Shown here: piece by piece, positions 1 to 6,300 of the stretch
Numbering within the stretch: the first letter of the stretch is position 1
How the letters are laid out: every line of letters begins with the position of its first letter
Assembly: GCA_937997605.1 (NCBI GenBank)
Contig: CALLFD010000419.1
Coordinates: 1-8,998, forward strand
DNA length: 8,998 nt
Direction of reading: 5' to 3'
Source: an uncultured Collinsella sp.
GTDB lineage: Bacteria; Actinomycetota; Coriobacteriia; Coriobacteriales; Coriobacteriaceae
Made by a program: the position numbers and the translations under genes
Notes under the pieces: model-generated
Databases searched by the model: none
Seen by the model: the letters and a program-made list of their open reading frames with translations, nothing else
Told to the model about the DNA's origin: nothing

Positions 1-551
1 CGGTGCCGTTTATCATGGAGCTCCCCAATTACCGCCTGCCGAGCGTCAAGACGACGGTGATGCTGGCATGGGATAAGGCCAAGGACTTCATCACCAAGGC
101 CTTTACCATTATCTTTGCCGCGACCGTGGTCATCTGGTTCCTTCAGACGTTCGACATCCGCTTTAACGTGGTCGCCGACCAGTCGCAAAGCCTGCTTGCC
201 GGTCTGGGTAGCATCATCGCGCCGGTGTTGGCCCCGCTCGGTTTTGGCGACTGGCGCGCCTCGACGGCGCTCGTCACGGGGCTCATTGCCAAGGAGAGCG
301 TCATCTCGACGCTCACGGTGCTTTTGGGCGCAACGTCGCCCGCGGCGCTGTCGACCATGTTTTCGCCGTTTACCGCCTTCGTGTTCTTGGTCTTTACGTT
401 GCTGTACCCGCCTTGTGTGGCGGCAATCGGCGCCGTCAAGAGCGAGTTGGGCGCGCGCTATGCCGTGGCCGTATTCGCGTTTCAGGTCGCCGTTGCCTGG
501 ATCGTGGCGTTTGTCGTGCATTCGGCGGGCATATTGCTGGGGCTGGCTTAG
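1..551 (+). CDS. feoB: Ferrous iron transport protein B, C-terminal part
   Basis: This is the 3' end of feoB; the open frame runs in from the left edge (complete codons from base 3), so the GTP-binding domain and most of the membrane domain are outside the window. FeoB is the inner-membrane GTPase-coupled Fe2+ importer. The visible ~183 residues carry family landmarks of the second Gate region: PFIMELPNYRLP at the very start, a hydrophobic helix ending VVIWFLQTFD, the GFGDWRAS and AKESVISTLTVL segments, and the LLYPPCVAAIGAVKSE stretch, where most homologues have a similar TPC motif. At least three hydrophobic membrane segments are visible, the last at the C terminus, ending LLGLA. It stops at TAG 549-551 with normal GC-rich codon use. 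A terminator hairpin follows ~40 bases later. Assignment to FeoB is confident; feoA and other partners cannot be seen. Confidence 0.93.
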   Translation, partial: VPFIMELPNYRLPSVKTTVMLAWDKAKDFITKAFTIIFAATVVIWFLQTFDIRFNVVADQSQSLLAGLGSIIAPVLAPLGFGDWRASTALVTGLIAKESVISTLTVLLGATSPAALSTMFSPFTAFVFLVFTLLYPPCVAAIGAVKSELGARYAVAVFAFQVAVAWIVAFVVHSAGILLGLA

Positions 552-592
552 TTATTTATTGACGGCGCAACCTCTGTGTATCGAATTGTTTT

Positions 593-631
593 CGGCCCCG
601 CATCTGTACTGACGGATGCGGGGCCGTTGCT
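593..631 (+). terminator. Terminator hairpin after feoB
   Basis: Bases 593-604 (CGGCCCCGCATC) pair perfectly with 615-626, giving a 12-bp GC-rich stem and a 10-base loop. The following tract is short and imperfect (TTGCT), so this is a weaker intrinsic terminator than the ones after rplL and galU. The descending arm and loop overlap the promoter of the next gene. Confidence 0.65.
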
Positions 632-638
632 ATATAAT
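609..638 (+). promoter_or_regulatory. Promoter of the SotB-like transporter gene
   Basis: A perfect TATAAT -10 hexamer sits at 633-638. At an 18-base spacing upstream is CTGACG (609-614), a 4/6 match to the -35 consensus. Transcription would start near base 645, leaving a leader of about 27 bases before the ATG at 672. The -35 and spacer lie in the loop and right arm of the feoB terminator. Confidence 0.6.
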
Positions 639-671
639 CGCCTCCGCTCAAAACGATTGGAGACGTTATAT

Positions 672-1868
672 ATGACTCAGACAAGGCAAGACGGCATCAC
701 GCTCAAGCAGTGGCTCCCACTCGTCGGGCTCACCTGCTGTGCGTTCGTGTTCAACACGTCGGAGTTTATGCCCATCGGCCTTTTGACTGATATCGCCGCG
801 TCGTTCTCGCTCACCGAGGCCCAGGCGGGCATCATGATCTCGGTCTATGCCTGGGGCGTCATGCTGCTGTCGCTGCCGCTCATGGTGTTCGCCTCGCGCT
901 TTGAGTTCAAGCGGATGCTGCTGGGCGTGCTGGCCGTGTTCTCGCTCGGTCAGTTCCTGTCCGCTGTGGCGCCGACCTATCCCATCCTGGTCTGCGCGCG
1001 CCTGGTGGTCGCTTGCGCACATGCCGTGTTCTGGTCAGTCGCCTCGATTATGGCCTCGCGCCTGGTCGACACTCGCCACGGCGCGCTCGCCATCAGCATG
1101 ATCGCTACGGGCTCGTCCATCGCGCAGATCTTTGGCCTGCCTCTCGGTCGCGCCATTGGCTTGGCCGTGGGCTGGCGCATGACGTTTGCCGTGGTCGGGG
1201 GCCTCTCAGCCATCGCGGCCGTCTACCAGGCAGCGGTGTTCCCGGCCATGCCGGCGGGTGAGCGCTTTACCGTCAAGCAACTGCCCGAGCTGCTCAAGAA
1301 CCCGCTCCTCATCGCGCTCTACGCAGTCACGGTCTTCATGGCGACCGGCTATTACGCAAGCTACAGCTATATCGAGCCCTTCCTGGCGCAGGTCGCGCAC
1401 GTCGATGCGGGCGCCATTACCATGACGCTGACGGCGTTTGGCTGCTCTGGTTTGCTCGGAAGCTGGCTGTTTGGCCGCCTGTTCGATGGGCATCGCTTCC
1501 CGTTCTTGGCTATCACGCTCTCCGGCGTGCCGGTGGCCCTGCTGCTCATGGGGCCGGCCGCATCGTCGCTCGTGACAGTGCTTGCCGTCTGCGCACTGTG
1601 GGGTTGCTGCGCCACGGCCTTTAACGTGGCGTTTCAGGCCGAGCTCATCAAGCACACGCCGGCAGATTCGTCGGCCGTCGCCATGTCGATCTTCTCGGGC
1701 CTGTTCAACCTCGGTATCGGCACGGGTACCGCGATCGGCGGAGCCGTGGTTTCGGGCCCCGGTATCGCCTGGATCGGCTTCGCGGGCGGGGTGATTGCCG
1801 TCGTGGGCGTCATCCTCGCCATCACGGTGATGTTCCCAGCCATCCGCCGCGTCAAGCCCGTCGCCTAG
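672..1868 (+). CDS. sotB: MFS transporter, SotB-type sugar efflux family
   Basis: This encodes a 398-residue integral membrane protein of the major facilitator superfamily, drug:H+ antiporter-1 branch. It closely follows the pattern of E. coli SotB (YdeA), which exports arabinose and related sugars. Recognisable SotB-like segments are FVFNTSEFMPIGLLTDIA in helix 1, AGIMISVYAWGVMLLSLPLM in helix 2, AHAVFWSV in helix 4, GLPLGRAIGLAVGWRMTF in helix 5, and YYASYSYIEPF in the second half. Twelve hydrophobic segments and a length near 400 fit the family. The cytoplasmic loop between helices 2 and 3 (ASRFEFKR) is a degenerate MFS motif A. The ATG at 672 is chosen because GGAGA (659-663) lies 8 bases upstream and a TATAAT box precedes it; an in-frame GTG at 576 would put the start before the promoter and hairpin. 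It appears monocistronic. The substrate is inferred from family only; drug efflux is possible. Confidence 0.85.
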   Translation: MTQTRQDGITLKQWLPLVGLTCCAFVFNTSEFMPIGLLTDIAASFSLTEAQAGIMISVYAWGVMLLSLPLMVFASRFEFKRMLLGVLAVFSLGQFLSAVAPTYPILVCARLVVACAHAVFWSVASIMASRLVDTRHGALAISMIATGSSIAQIFGLPLGRAIGLAVGWRMTFAVVGGLSAIAAVYQAAVFPAMPAGERFTVKQLPELLKNPLLIALYAVTVFMATGYYASYSYIEPFLAQVAHVDAGAITMTLTAFGCSGLLGSWLFGRLFDGHRFPFLAITLSGVPVALLLMGPAASSLVTVLAVCALWGCCATAFNVAFQAELIKHTPADSSAVAMSIFSGLFNLGIGTGTAIGGAVVSGPGIAWIGFAGGVIAVVGVILAITVMFPAIRRVKPVA

Positions 1869-1884
1869 CCACATCCTCCTCATC

Positions 1885-1957
1885 AGTTGCGGTGGAATAG
1901 TTCCTGTTTAAGGCCTCTGAAGGCCCAAGCAGGAACTATTCCACCGCAACTTATTTT
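1885..1957 (+). terminator. Long perfect hairpin with T-rich tail; terminator or repeat element
   Basis: Arms 1885-1909 and 1927-1951 pair over 25 positions with a single G-T wobble (1907 with 1929). A smaller GGCCT/AGGCC stem (1912-1916 with 1921-1925, loop CTGA) caps it. The right arm runs into TTATTTT, so the + transcript of the transporter gene could terminate here. The length and near-perfect match are far more than a normal terminator needs, which suggests a dispersed intergenic repeat that was co-opted. It begins 16 bases after the transporter stop codon. Confidence 0.6.
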
Positions 1958-1981
1958 GGGGGAGAGGATGCAAGCCGGGCA

Positions 1982-1987
1982 TACAAT
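1982..1987 (+). promoter_or_regulatory. Possible -10 element for the amylase-glycosylase pair
   Basis: TACAAT at 1982-1987 differs from TATAAT at one position and would start transcription near 1994, about 29 bases before the ATG at 2023. No good -35 hexamer is visible 16-18 bases upstream, so an activator or a weak promoter would be needed. It follows directly after the long hairpin. Confidence 0.35.
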
Positions 1988-2022
1988 GGATGTCGTTGTG
2001 TTGAGCTTACCGGGAGGTTGCT

Positions 2023-3399
2023 ATGTGGGCATACGAGACGACGTTCTATCAGATCTATCCGCTGGGCTTTTGCGGAGCTCCGCGCGAAAACACCGCCCCC
2101 GTTGCCGAGGATGAGCTCGCCCCTGCCGCCGATGCCGCTGCCAATCCCGATGCTCCCATCATGAAGATTGCCCAATGGGCCGATTACCTTCAGGAACTTG
2201 GCATTGGCGCCGTGCTCATCAACCCGCCGCTTGAGTCCGATAGCCATGGCTACGACACGCGCAGCCTGCGCCACATCGACCGCCGCCTAGGCAGCGATGC
2301 CGACTTTGCCGCCGTGTGCGAGACATTGCATGCCCATGGCATCCGCGTGGTACTCGATGCCGTCTTCAACCACGTCGGTCGTGGCTTTTGGGCCTTCCGC
2401 GATGTGCATGAGCGTAAGTGGGACTCGCCGTACAAGGATTGGTTCCACATCAGCTTTGACGGTGACTCGTGCTACGGCGACGGCTTTTGGTACGAGGGCT
2501 GGGAGGGCCATTTTGAGCTTGTGAAGCTCAACCTGCAAAACCCCGCCGTGGTCGATTACCTGCTTGAGTCTGTGCGTCACTGGGCCGAGGTCTTTGGCGT
2601 CGACGGTCTGCGCCTGGACGTCGCCTATATGCTCGACCGCGACTTTATGCGCCGCCTACATGCCTTTACCCGTGAGCTCAAGCCCGACTTCGTGCTGATC
2701 GGCGAGACGCTCCACGGCGACTACAACCAGATCGTCAACGACGAGATGCTCGACTCCTGCACCAACTACGAGTGCTACAAGGGCCTGTACTCCAGCTTTA
2801 ACTCGGTCAATATGTTCGAGATCGCGCACTCGCTGCACCGTCAGTTTGGCGGCGACCCCTGGTGCATCTACCGCGGCAAGCACCTGCTGTCGTTTGTCGA
2901 CAACCACGACGTGCCGCGCCTGGCAAGCATCCTTACCGACAAGTCCTGCCTACGCCCCGCTTATGGCATGCTGTTTGGCATGTCGGGCATCCCGTGCGTC
3001 TACTACGGCAGCGAGTGGGGAATTGCTGGCGAAAAGGGCGGCCCCGATGGCGACTGGGCGCTGCGCCCTGCGCTCGATGAGCCTGCGCCCAACGAGCTGA
3101 CGGCGTTCATCACGCAGCTGGCGCACCTTCGCTCGGCCGACGACGCGGCGGCCCGTGCTCTCAACTACGGTGCCTATCGCAACGTGGTGATCCAGAACAA
3201 GCAGCTGCTGTTCGAGCGCGCCTGCGACGACGCGACGGTGCTCGTGGCGGTCAATGCCGTGAACGAGCCCTATACCTTTGGAGCCGGCGAACTCAACGGC
3301 TCCTTTGTCGATTTGCTTGCCGATGATGCGTCCACGGTCGGGCTGACGGGTACCCTTGAGCTTGCACCCTACGAGGTGCGCTATCTGTTGAGGGCCTAG
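2023..3399 (+). CDS. GH13 alpha-amylase family glycosidase
   Basis: This is a 458-residue glycoside hydrolase of family 13, acting on alpha-1,4/1,6-glucan or maltodextrin-type substrates. All four GH13 conserved regions are present in order: region I DAVFNH (112-117), region II GLRLDVA (195-201) with nucleophile D199, region III GETL with acid/base E228, and region IV FVDNHD (291-296) with transition-state stabiliser D296. The TIM barrel starts with the strand FYQIYPLGFCGAP (8-20). A loop rich in Ala, Pro and acidic residues (about 21-45) separates it from the first helix. A short beta-sandwich C-terminal domain (about 380-458) follows. There is no signal peptide and no N-terminal carbohydrate-binding domain, so it is probably cytoplasmic and works on imported oligosaccharides. 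GGGAGG (2012-2017) lies 5 bases before the ATG. The subfamily and exact bond specificity cannot be settled here. The next gene starts 3 bases after the stop. Confidence 0.88.
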   Translation: MWAYETTFYQIYPLGFCGAPRENTAPVAEDELAPAADAAANPDAPIMKIAQWADYLQELGIGAVLINPPLESDSHGYDTRSLRHIDRRLGSDADFAAVCETLHAHGIRVVLDAVFNHVGRGFWAFRDVHERKWDSPYKDWFHISFDGDSCYGDGFWYEGWEGHFELVKLNLQNPAVVDYLLESVRHWAEVFGVDGLRLDVAYMLDRDFMRRLHAFTRELKPDFVLIGETLHGDYNQIVNDEMLDSCTNYECYKGLYSSFNSVNMFEIAHSLHRQFGGDPWCIYRGKHLLSFVDNHDVPRLASILTDKSCLRPAYGMLFGMSGIPCVYYGSEWGIAGEKGGPDGDWALRPALDEPAPNELTAFITQLAHLRSADDAAARALNYGAYRNVVIQNKQLLFERACDDATVLVAVNAVNEPYTFGAGELNGSFVDLLADDASTVGLTGTLELAPYEVRYLLRA

Positions 3400-3402
3400 G
3401 CC

Positions 3403-3966
3403 ATGGTTGCGTCCGACGAGGGCTATCAACATATTGAGCATGGGTTTGAGCCCGTGTTCGACCAGCACTCGCGCGTTTTGGTGCTCGGGTCGTTTCCCTC
3501 GGTGCTTTCGCGCGCCAATGCCTTTTATTACGGCAACCCTCAGAATCGCTTTTGGCGTGTGATGGCCACGTGCCTCGGTATGCCTGTGCCGCCCAACGAG
3601 GGCGATCTTTTGGCAAGCGGTGAGCCCGCGACGCTCGACGCCTCGATTGCCGCCAAGCGGGCCATGCTGCTGAACGGCGGCGTAGCCCTGTGGGATGCAA
3701 TCGAGAGCTGCGACATTAAGGGCTCGAGCGACGCGAGCATTCGCAACGTTGTGCCGGCACATATCGAGCGCATTACCGATGCCGCGCCGATCAAGGTCGT
3801 TGTCTGTAACGGCGGCACGGCAGGGCGACTCTACAAACGCTACTTGCAAGATCGGACGGGGCTGCCTGCCATCGTCCTGCCCTCGACAAGTCCCGCTAAT
3901 GCCGCCTGGCGTCTGGAGCGTCTTGTCGAGCGTTGGCATGAAGCCGTTGACTGGGCTGTTATTTAA
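3403..3966 (+). CDS. DNA-deoxyinosine (hypoxanthine) glycosylase, UDG family 6
   Basis: This 187-residue protein belongs to the uracil-DNA glycosylase superfamily, family 6 (hypoxanthine-DNA glycosylase), which removes deaminated adenine from DNA and starts base-excision repair. Family landmarks are VLVLGSFPS (25-33), the strongly conserved FYYGNPQNRFW (41-51), LWDAIESCDIKGSSDASI (97-113), VVVCNGGTAG (132-141), and the C-terminal LPSTSPAN (159-166), which corresponds to the DNA-intercalating HPSP-like motif of the superfamily. Length fits a single-domain enzyme. The ATG at 3403 lies 3 bases after the amylase stop; GAGGG (3390-3394), inside the end of the amylase gene, can serve as its ribosome binding site, so the two are likely co-transcribed and translationally coupled. 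A functional link between glucan hydrolysis and base-excision repair is not evident. The stop codon is one base from the stop of the convergent gene. Confidence 0.85.
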   Translation: MVASDEGYQHIEHGFEPVFDQHSRVLVLGSFPSVLSRANAFYYGNPQNRFWRVMATCLGMPVPPNEGDLLASGEPATLDASIAAKRAMLLNGGVALWDAIESCDIKGSSDASIRNVVPAHIERITDAAPIKVVVCNGGTAGRLYKRYLQDRTGLPAIVLPSTSPANAAWRLERLVERWHEAVDWAVI

Positions 3967-3967
3967 T

Positions 3968-4630
3968 TTAGATTTTTGTTTGAGCGTGGGCGCCCAGACG
4001 TTTCAGAACGCCTCGCCAGATCGGCGCGGGCACGGCTGGCTCGGCGCAAACCATGCCGTCGGCGTCGACGTTGGCGGCATTGCCGCCGCCAAGTCGCTGT
4101 GCATGCTCGACGGAGCAGCCCATGCGCACGGCGCCCACGAGCTTGTCCATGGCCTCCGAAAATGGTCGGCGCAAGAGGCCCATGCGTGGGGAATGGCGAA
4201 GCGCTGCGATGCCGCTGCCGGCGCAGATGGCAATGCCGCCACACCACAATTGGTCATGGCGCTCACATGCCTTGTGCAGGCGAACAGCGGTCCCACGCGC
4301 CTGCTCAGTGCCCTCTTGTGCGGCTCGAATCGCGGCATAGACGCGCGTTCCCGTACCGCCAAAGCGCTCAAGCGCCTGCTCGATGGCTGTCAACGTCTCA
4401 TCGTCAGCCACATCTTCAATGGCCAGCACGATGCCATCGGCAACGTTGCCGGCGTCATTTGCCTTCAGGTCGACCGGGCGGGGGAGTGCGGTGCCGGAAA
4501 GTTGAGCATAGGCGGCGATGGCATCCTGCAGGTCCCAGAGCAAAAAATCAAGATCGGCGCTATTGGGAATACTGATATACGCAATGGTGTGCAGTGTTTT
4601 TGGTACGTCGCCGCGCGCGGTCGTCTCCAT
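3968..4630 (-). CDS. Uncharacterised protein with flavodoxin-like reductase resemblance
   Basis: This encodes a 220-residue protein with no signal peptide or membrane helix. The first ~110 residues look like an alpha/beta fold: TLHTIAYISIPNSADLDFLLWDL, a strand GIVLAIEDV (66-74), then TRVYAAI (95-101). The central part (LHKACERHDQLWCGGIAICAGSGI, about 118-141, then MGLLRRPFSEAMDKLVGAVRMG) resembles the C-terminal segment of flavodoxin-like NAD(P)H-dependent oxidoreductases, where a Cys followed by a WCGGI-like strand is common. I do not see a clear FMN phosphate-binding loop at the N terminus, so cofactor binding is uncertain. The start is well supported: AAAGGAGA (minus strand, 4635-4642) precedes the ATG by 4 bases. 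It converges on the DNA glycosylase gene and diverges from the aminotransferase. Existence of the gene is fairly secure; function is tentative. Confidence 0.72.
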   Translation of the reverse strand: METTARGDVPKTLHTIAYISIPNSADLDFLLWDLQDAIAAYAQLSGTALPRPVDLKANDAGNVADGIVLAIEDVADDETLTAIEQALERFGGTGTRVYAAIRAAQEGTEQARGTAVRLHKACERHDQLWCGGIAICAGSGIAALRHSPRMGLLRRPFSEAMDKLVGAVRMGCSVEHAQRLGGGNAANVDADGMVCAEPAVPAPIWRGVLKRLGAHAQTKI

Positions 4631-4691
4631 GCCATCTCCTTTCCGGCTCGTTTCCGTTTAGGTTACACCGTCTGGTGGCGCCCCGCCGCGC

Positions 4692-4697
4692 TATCCT
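4692..4697 (+). promoter_or_regulatory. Weak candidate -10 for the aminotransferase
   Basis: The 93-base gap between the divergent genes must hold promoters for both. TATCCT at 4692-4697 is the best + strand -10 candidate, but no convincing -35 lies 16-18 bases upstream. On the minus strand a TAACCT appears just upstream of the other gene, also without a clear -35. No operator palindrome stands out in this gap. Confidence 0.25.
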
Positions 4698-4723
4698 AGT
4701 GCAACCCTTACGAAAGGAACGCC

Positions 4724-5860
4724 ATGCGTCTGCCCATGAATACCTCGCTTGCCATGCTCAAGCCCTCCGGTATCCGCCGGATTAACGCGCTCGCCGCCCA
4801 GCATCCGGGGTGCATCGCGCTCGCGCTCGGCGAGCCCGATTTTCCCACGCCCGATGTGATTAGCGCCGAGGTGACCGCCGCACTGGACCGCGGTGACACG
4901 CACTATCCGCCCAACAACGGTCGCCCCGTCCTGCGTGAGGCGTTATCTGCCTACATGGGGGACGCGGGCCTTACGTTTTCGGCCGACGAGGTCATCCTAA
5001 CCGACGGCGCGACCGAGGCCCTGTCGGCAACATTCATGGCTATGTTCAACCCCGGCGACGAGGTCATCATCCCCACGCCGGCCTTTGGCCTGTACGAAAG
5101 CATCGTCGTGGCCAACCACGCCAAGGCGGTCTTTTTGGATACGGAGCCTGCGCAATTTCAGATTGACGAGGATGCGCTTCGTGCCTGCGTGACGCCGGCG
5201 ACCAAGGCCATCGTCATCTGCTCGCCCAACAATCCTACGGGCTGTATCCTCAACGCGGCATCGCTCGACGCCGTGGCACACGTGGCAGAGCAGGCGGGCA
5301 TCTACGTGATCTGCGACGACGTATACAACCGCCTGGTCTACGTGGACGGCTACGAGCGCTTTGCCCAGCGCCACCCGGAGCTGCGTGAGCAGACGGTCGT
5401 CATCGAGAGCTTCTCCAAGCCCTGGGCTATGACCGGCTGGCGCCTGGGCTGGCTCGCAGCGGCAACCTCCGTCATCGCCGAGATCGCAAAGGCCCACCAA
5501 TACTTAGTATCGAGCGCCGTCTCCTTCGAAATGGACGCCGCAGCCCGAGCCCTCACCGTCGACCCCACCCCCATGCTCAAAGTCTACCGAGCCCGCCGCG
5601 AACGCGTGCTCGCAGCCTTAAACGCCATGGGCCTAGACGCAGTAGAGCCCGTAGGAGCCTTCTACACTTTCCCGAGCATCAAAAAATTCGGTCTAACCAG
5701 CGAAGACTTCTGCATCAAAGCCATCAAAGAAGCAAACGTAGCCCTAGTCCCGGGAGACTGCTTCGGAACCGAAGGCCACATCCGCCTCAGCTACTGCGTC
5801 TCCGACAAAGACCTAGACGAAGGTCTCCGCCGCCTGTCCACCTTCGTTTCAACCCTGTAG
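4724..5860 (+). CDS. Class I/II PLP-dependent aminotransferase
   Basis: This 378-residue fold-type I aminotransferase belongs to the aspartate/aromatic aminotransferase superfamily and would transfer an amino group between an amino acid and a 2-oxoacid. Landmarks in order: ALGEPDFPTP (34-43), YPPNNGRPVLREAL (61-74), TDGATEAL (93-100) for the PLP phosphate, SPNNPTG (167-173) with the pyridine-side Asn, CDDVY (197-201) with the Asp that binds the ring nitrogen and Tyr201, SFSKPWAMTGWRLGW (229-243) with Schiff-base Lys232, and GHIRLSY (351-357) with carboxylate-binding Arg354. All key residues are present, so it should be active. AAAGGA (4713-4718) lies 5 bases before the ATG; Met5 is an alternative start with poorer spacing. 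Codon use changes sharply near residue 259: Glu goes from 14 GAG:1 GAA to 1 GAG:6 GAA, and Lys from 5 AAG:0 AAA to 0 AAG:6 AAA. Substrate is not determinable from sequence alone. No clear terminator directly follows. Confidence 0.9.
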   Translation: MRLPMNTSLAMLKPSGIRRINALAAQHPGCIALALGEPDFPTPDVISAEVTAALDRGDTHYPPNNGRPVLREALSAYMGDAGLTFSADEVILTDGATEALSATFMAMFNPGDEVIIPTPAFGLYESIVVANHAKAVFLDTEPAQFQIDEDALRACVTPATKAIVICSPNNPTGCILNAASLDAVAHVAEQAGIYVICDDVYNRLVYVDGYERFAQRHPELREQTVVIESFSKPWAMTGWRLGWLAAATSVIAEIAKAHQYLVSSAVSFEMDAAARALTVDPTPMLKVYRARRERVLAALNAMGLDAVEPVGAFYTFPSIKKFGLTSEDFCIKAIKEANVALVPGDCFGTEGHIRLSYCVSDKDLDEGLRRLSTFVSTL

Positions 5861-5910
5861 CCCTCAGGGACGCAACATATCAGCCCACCGACTTAAGGCT
5901 TATGAGTGGG

Positions 5911-6132
5911 GGCGTCGGCCAACGGGAAACCGGGCTGCCCCAAAGTCACCGCAGGCCGCGCCGCCGAAGGCCAGGCGCAAGGTTTTCGTAGATTCCGCAC
6001 GAGCCGAAGAGCACTTAATGTGCTCTTCGTGCGAGCCAGGACTTGACCGAGCGAAAACCTTGCGCCTGGCCTTCGGCGGCGCGTGCCGGATGGTGGAATT
6101 GTGTGCAGCCCGGTTTTCCGTTGACCGACGCC
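5911..6132. repeat. Large imperfect inverted repeat (about 220 bases)
   Basis: Outer arms 5911-5938 and 6105-6132 pair over 28 positions with one mismatch and one G-T wobble. Inner arms 5957-5988 and 6052-6083 are perfectly complementary over 32 bp. Between outer and inner arms are poorly matching internal loops. The apex (5989-6051) holds another hairpin: GAAGAGCAC (6006-6014) with GTGCTCTTC (6020-6028) around TTAAT, extended by CGCAC/GTGCG (5996-6000 with 6029-6033) past a GAGCC bulge. It lies between the aminotransferase and the rplJL promoter, whose -35 is inside the right outer arm. Both arms read as the same spurious peptide in opposite directions, and I see no protein-coding gene in it. 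It could be a transcript hairpin, a non-autonomous mobile element or a dispersed repeat; possible flanking duplications are limited to a few G residues. Confidence 0.85.
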
Positions 6133-6149
6133 GGGGTCCCCGCCATAAT
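6121..6149 (+). promoter_or_regulatory. rplJL promoter
   Basis: TTGACC (6121-6126) and CATAAT (6144-6149) are separated by exactly 17 bases; each matches the sigma-70-type consensus at 5 of 6 positions. Transcription would start near 6156, just before the L10 leader. The -35 lies within the right arm of the large inverted repeat. The mirror position in the left arm reads TTGGCC on the minus strand and lacks a properly spaced -10. Confidence 0.75.
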
Positions 6150-6156
6150 ACTTTCG

Positions 6157-6263
6157 GTTCACGCACGAATCCGCTGCCAGAGACAGCCGGCGCAAACGGG
6201 TCTTACCCGCGAGCTTAATGGGACTTCCCGCCAGCCGAGGTGGTCGAGTAGATATGTCTTCTC
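6157..6263 (+). promoter_or_regulatory. Ribosomal protein L10 leader
   Basis: The 5' untranslated region of rplJ carries the L10-leader signature: GCCAGAGACAGCCGGCGC (about 6176-6193), then a short hairpin CGGGT/ACCCG (6197-6201 with 6205-6209), an unpaired CTTAATG, and CAGCCGAGGTGG (about 6232-6243). GCCGGCG (6186-6192) can pair with CGCCAGC (6229-6235) with one C-A mismatch, closing the binding element. In the known family, L10, or its complex with L7/L12, binds this RNA and represses its own operon. An intrinsic terminator follows directly, so control here may be by attenuation rather than only by blocking translation. Confidence 0.8.
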
Positions 6264-6300
6264 GCCCCCGTCGCTCATGCAGCGCGGGGGCTTTCTTTTT
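6264..6300 (+). terminator. Intrinsic terminator (attenuator) in the rplJ leader
   Basis: GCCCCCG (6264-6270) pairs with CGGGGGC (6285-6291), and CGCT/AGCG (6272-6275 with 6281-6284) extends the stem past one bulged T, giving 11 bp and a 5-base loop. TTTCTTTTT (6292-6300) follows. It lies 65 bases upstream of rplJ and downstream of the promoter, so it must be read through for rplJL expression. A second GCCCCCG at 6307-6313 could compete for the same CGGGGGC arm. Confidence 0.85.

Noticed and set aside
576..671. Upstream GTG start for the SotB-like transporter
   Set aside because: It would begin before the promoter and run through the terminator hairpin; the extra residues are unlike the family, and the ATG at 672 has a ribosome binding site.
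1206..1883. 225-codon minus-strand open frame opposite the transporter
   Set aside because: Its very Arg/His/Asp-rich composition is typical of the antisense of a GC-rich membrane protein gene, and it has no family resemblance.
2950..3939. 329-codon minus-strand open frame opposite the amylase and glycosylase genes
   Set aside because: It is antisense to two genes with clear catalytic motifs and shows no domain of its own.
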